Source of the DNA: Bacteroidota bacterium
GTDB taxonomy: Bacteria; Bacteroidota; Bacteroidia; B-17B0; Aurantibacillaceae
Assembly (NCBI GenBank): GCA_021323535.1
Contig: JAJONO010000002.1
Coordinates: 62,001-126,000, forward strand
Direction: 5' to 3'
Length of the DNA: 64,000 bases
The notes under the pieces were generated by a model. It saw only the letters and a list, made by a program, of their open reading frames with translations, was not told the origin of the DNA and made no database searches. The position numbers and the translations under genes are program-made. The stretch's first letter is position 1. Each line of letters starts with the position of its first letter. Positions 62,655-64,000 of this stretch are shown in pieces.

Positions 62655-63050
62655 TTGAAGAAGGTATTACTTATAATTTTCCTGTTAATAGGGTTTGGTA
62701 TTTCTAACGATTATTACTCACAAAGTGGTGGCCGCAGGAAGGAGCACCGCAATCAGCGTAGAAGCGGGGGCCTTTTTAAACGTCACAGAAGCGCCGGTAA
62801 TGCCGATAAATTTGCTAAAGGCGCCGGCCGTAAAGGCTTTATAGCCCGTTTATTCAAAAAGGATCGGCCAGCCTGGGTGTATCATACCACTCGTCCCGGT
62901 AAGGTTCAGAACAGGGAACAACGCTTTTTATTCAGCCGTTTCCGTACCAAAGGCAAAAGATACCGTGAAGGTGTTCTCGCGAAACAAAACTCAGAAAGAT
63001 CAAGAAGGCGTAGCAGAGGAAATGCTGTCTTCCACAAACGAAAATATTAA
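62655..63050 (+). CDS. Small, extremely basic exported protein
   Basis: 131 residues. TTG start and signal peptide [20 protein letters not shown], cleaved near YYSQ. The mature part of about 108 residues has more than 30 Arg/Lys and very few acidic residues ([49 protein letters not shown]) and no cysteine. No family recognised; might bind nucleic acid, polysaccharide or lipid outside the cytoplasm. Divergent from the Fn3 cargo gene, with its own terminator. Confidence 0.75.
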   Translation: MKKVLLIIFLLIGFGISNDYYSQSGGRRKEHRNQRRSGGLFKRHRSAGNADKFAKGAGRKGFIARLFKKDRPAWVYHTTRPGKVQNREQRFLFSRFRTKGKRYREGVLAKQNSERSRRRSRGNAVFHKRKY

Positions 63051-63070
63051 GAACTCGTCTATAACTTATG

Positions 63071-63095
63071 ATCCCGGTAAAGCCGGGATTTTTTA
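63071..63095 (+). terminator. Terminator of the basic protein gene
   Basis: Stem ATCCCGG / CCGGGAT (63071-63089, five-base loop) followed by a T-run. The T-run merges into the -7 box of purD. Confidence 0.88.
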
Positions 63096-63101
63096 TTTTT
63101 G
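63094..63101 (+). promoter_or_regulatory. -7 box of purD inside the terminator tail
   Basis: TATTTTTG, a perfect TAnnTTTG, 16 bp before the purD ATG. Its first bases belong to the T-tail of the preceding terminator. The -33 element would fall within the terminator stem and is not recognisable. Confidence 0.6.
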
Positions 63102-63117
63102 CATCTCTAATTATATT

Positions 63118-64000
63118 ATGAACGTTTTAATTTTAGGATCAGGCGGAAGGGAGCATGCTTTTGCGTGGAAAATCGCTCAAAGCAAGCAATTACAGAACCT
63201 TTATATAGCTCCGGGGAACGCGGGCACCGCCAACTGCGGAACCAATGTAAACATTGCGGTAACCGATTTTGAAGGCATTAAAAACCTGGTTTGGGAAAAG
63301 GATATTGACCTGGTGCTTGTGGGGCCCGAAGATCCACTTGTAAAAGGTATTCATGACTATTTTCTGCAGGACGATGTGCTCAAGGAAGTACCGGTAATTG
63401 GCCCTAAGAAAGACGGCGCTCAACTCGAAGGCAGCAAGGATTTCAGCAAACAATTCATGCAGAAATACAATGTGCCAACCGCGAAATACGAAACGTTTAC
63501 GAAAAACAATCTTGAAAAAGGGTATACATTCCTGGAGAGTTTAAAACCTCCTTTTGTTTTAAAGGCCGATGGATTAGCTGCCGGAAAAGGTGTTCTTATT
63601 CTTAACGACCTTAACGAGGCAAAGAACGAACTCAAAAGTATGCTCATGGACGCCAAGTTCGGAGCCGCGAGCGCCAAAGTAGTAATCGAAGAATTTCTAC
63701 ATGGTATTGAATTATCTGTGTTTGTTCTTACCGATGGAAAATCGTACAAAATACTGCCTGCTGCCAAAGATTATAAACGCATTGGCGAAGGCGACACCGG
63801 TTTAAATACGGGCGGAATGGGCGCTGTGAGCCCTGTTCCTTTTGCCGATGATGCTTTTATTAAGAAAGTGGAAGAACGTGTTATAAAACCAACCATTAAT
63901 GGTTTAAATAAAGAAGGAATTGATTACCGTGGTTTTATTTTCATTGGATTGATGAACTGCGACGGCGATCCTTCCGTTATTGAATATAACTGTCGTATGG
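63118..64000 (+). CDS. purD: Phosphoribosylamine--glycine ligase, 3' end outside window
   Basis: The first 294 codons are visible. GAR synthetase: joins 5-phosphoribosylamine and glycine with ATP in purine synthesis. Motifs: [19 protein letters not shown] (N domain), [23 protein letters not shown]-grasp [54 protein letters not shown] and [11 protein letters not shown] start. The remaining part, about 130 residues, lies beyond base 64000. Confidence 0.96.
   Translation, partial: MNVLILGSGGREHAFAWKIAQSKQLQNLYIAPGNAGTANCGTNVNIAVTDFEGIKNLVWEKDIDLVLVGPEDPLVKGIHDYFLQDDVLKEVPVIGPKKDGAQLEGSKDFSKQFMQKYNVPTAKYETFTKNNLEKGYTFLESLKPPFVLKADGLAAGKGVLILNDLNEAKNELKSMLMDAKFGAASAKVVIEEFLHGIELSVFVLTDGKSYKILPAAKDYKRIGEGDTGLNTGGMGAVSPVPFADDAFIKKVEERVIKPTINGLNKEGIDYRGFIFIGLMNCDGDPSVIEYNCRM

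Overview
The window comes from a Bacteroidota chromosome, AT-rich and probably from an environmental relative of the gliding/T9SS lineages. The evidence is several large secreted proteins with type IX secretion C-terminal domains (type A and type B, the 'gliding motility-associated' form), a PorE-like OmpA protein, promoters of the Bacteroidota type (TTTG-N19-TAnnTTTG, clearest at 46252-46282), and very frequent TTG starts. A finer taxonomic call is not possible from this sequence alone. No tRNA, rRNA, CRISPR array, prophage or intact insertion sequence was seen.

Layout. 1-1822 is the N-terminal part of a giant IgGFc-binding-domain adhesin. 2203-12250 is mostly housekeeping and small secreted proteins: DUF58, DUF3467, pyrF, a nucleoside phosphorylase, an ABCG-like transporter, three small exported proteins and hemW. 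12396-20095 holds the PorE-like protein, an RluA-type pseudouridine synthase, a TlpA-like protein without its redox cysteines, and a 1043-residue type B T9SS cargo. 20201-23821 is metabolic (yidD, FAH family, lhgO, dapA, a phosphoribosyltransferase).

23824-45380 is a signalling island. It has four SpoIIE/PP2C phosphatases, three of them TPR-fused and membrane-anchored. It also has a NarX/NarL-type two-component pair that looks co-transcribed with two of the phosphatases, and two tandem TPR-LytS-type kinases feeding one LytTR regulator. DinB, Hsp20, a type A T9SS cargo, three small unknown genes and mnmE are interspersed.

46252-50479 is a complete vitamin B12 uptake operon: promoter, cobalamin riboswitch, BtuB-like receptor, DUF4465 protein and a BtuG-like propeller lipoprotein. 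It is followed by a glycosyltransferase, an Nramp-USP manganese transporter with an apparent MntR-type operator, an Asp-box propeller protein, a disrupted release-factor-like gene, a lipoprotein, a vWA protein, another type B T9SS cargo, a very basic small secreted protein and the start of purD.

The two observations most worth following are these. (1) The three TPR-SpoIIE genes each end in the same unexplained 3' module. It has a 7-8 bp inverted repeat straddling the stop codon, whose arms differ between loci but always pair perfectly, then a conserved GRGTAG core, then a second degenerate in-frame copy of the last codons (DVCIIGIRV-stop) 66-133 bp downstream. (2) The RF1-like release factor gene at 57084-57767 keeps all its domains in one reading frame but carries two in-frame UGA codons, the second in the weak UGA-C context. 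Smaller points of interest are a G8 tract inside a sensor kinase gene, two genes whose best N-terminus begins at CTG, and two families of palindromic intergenic repeats.
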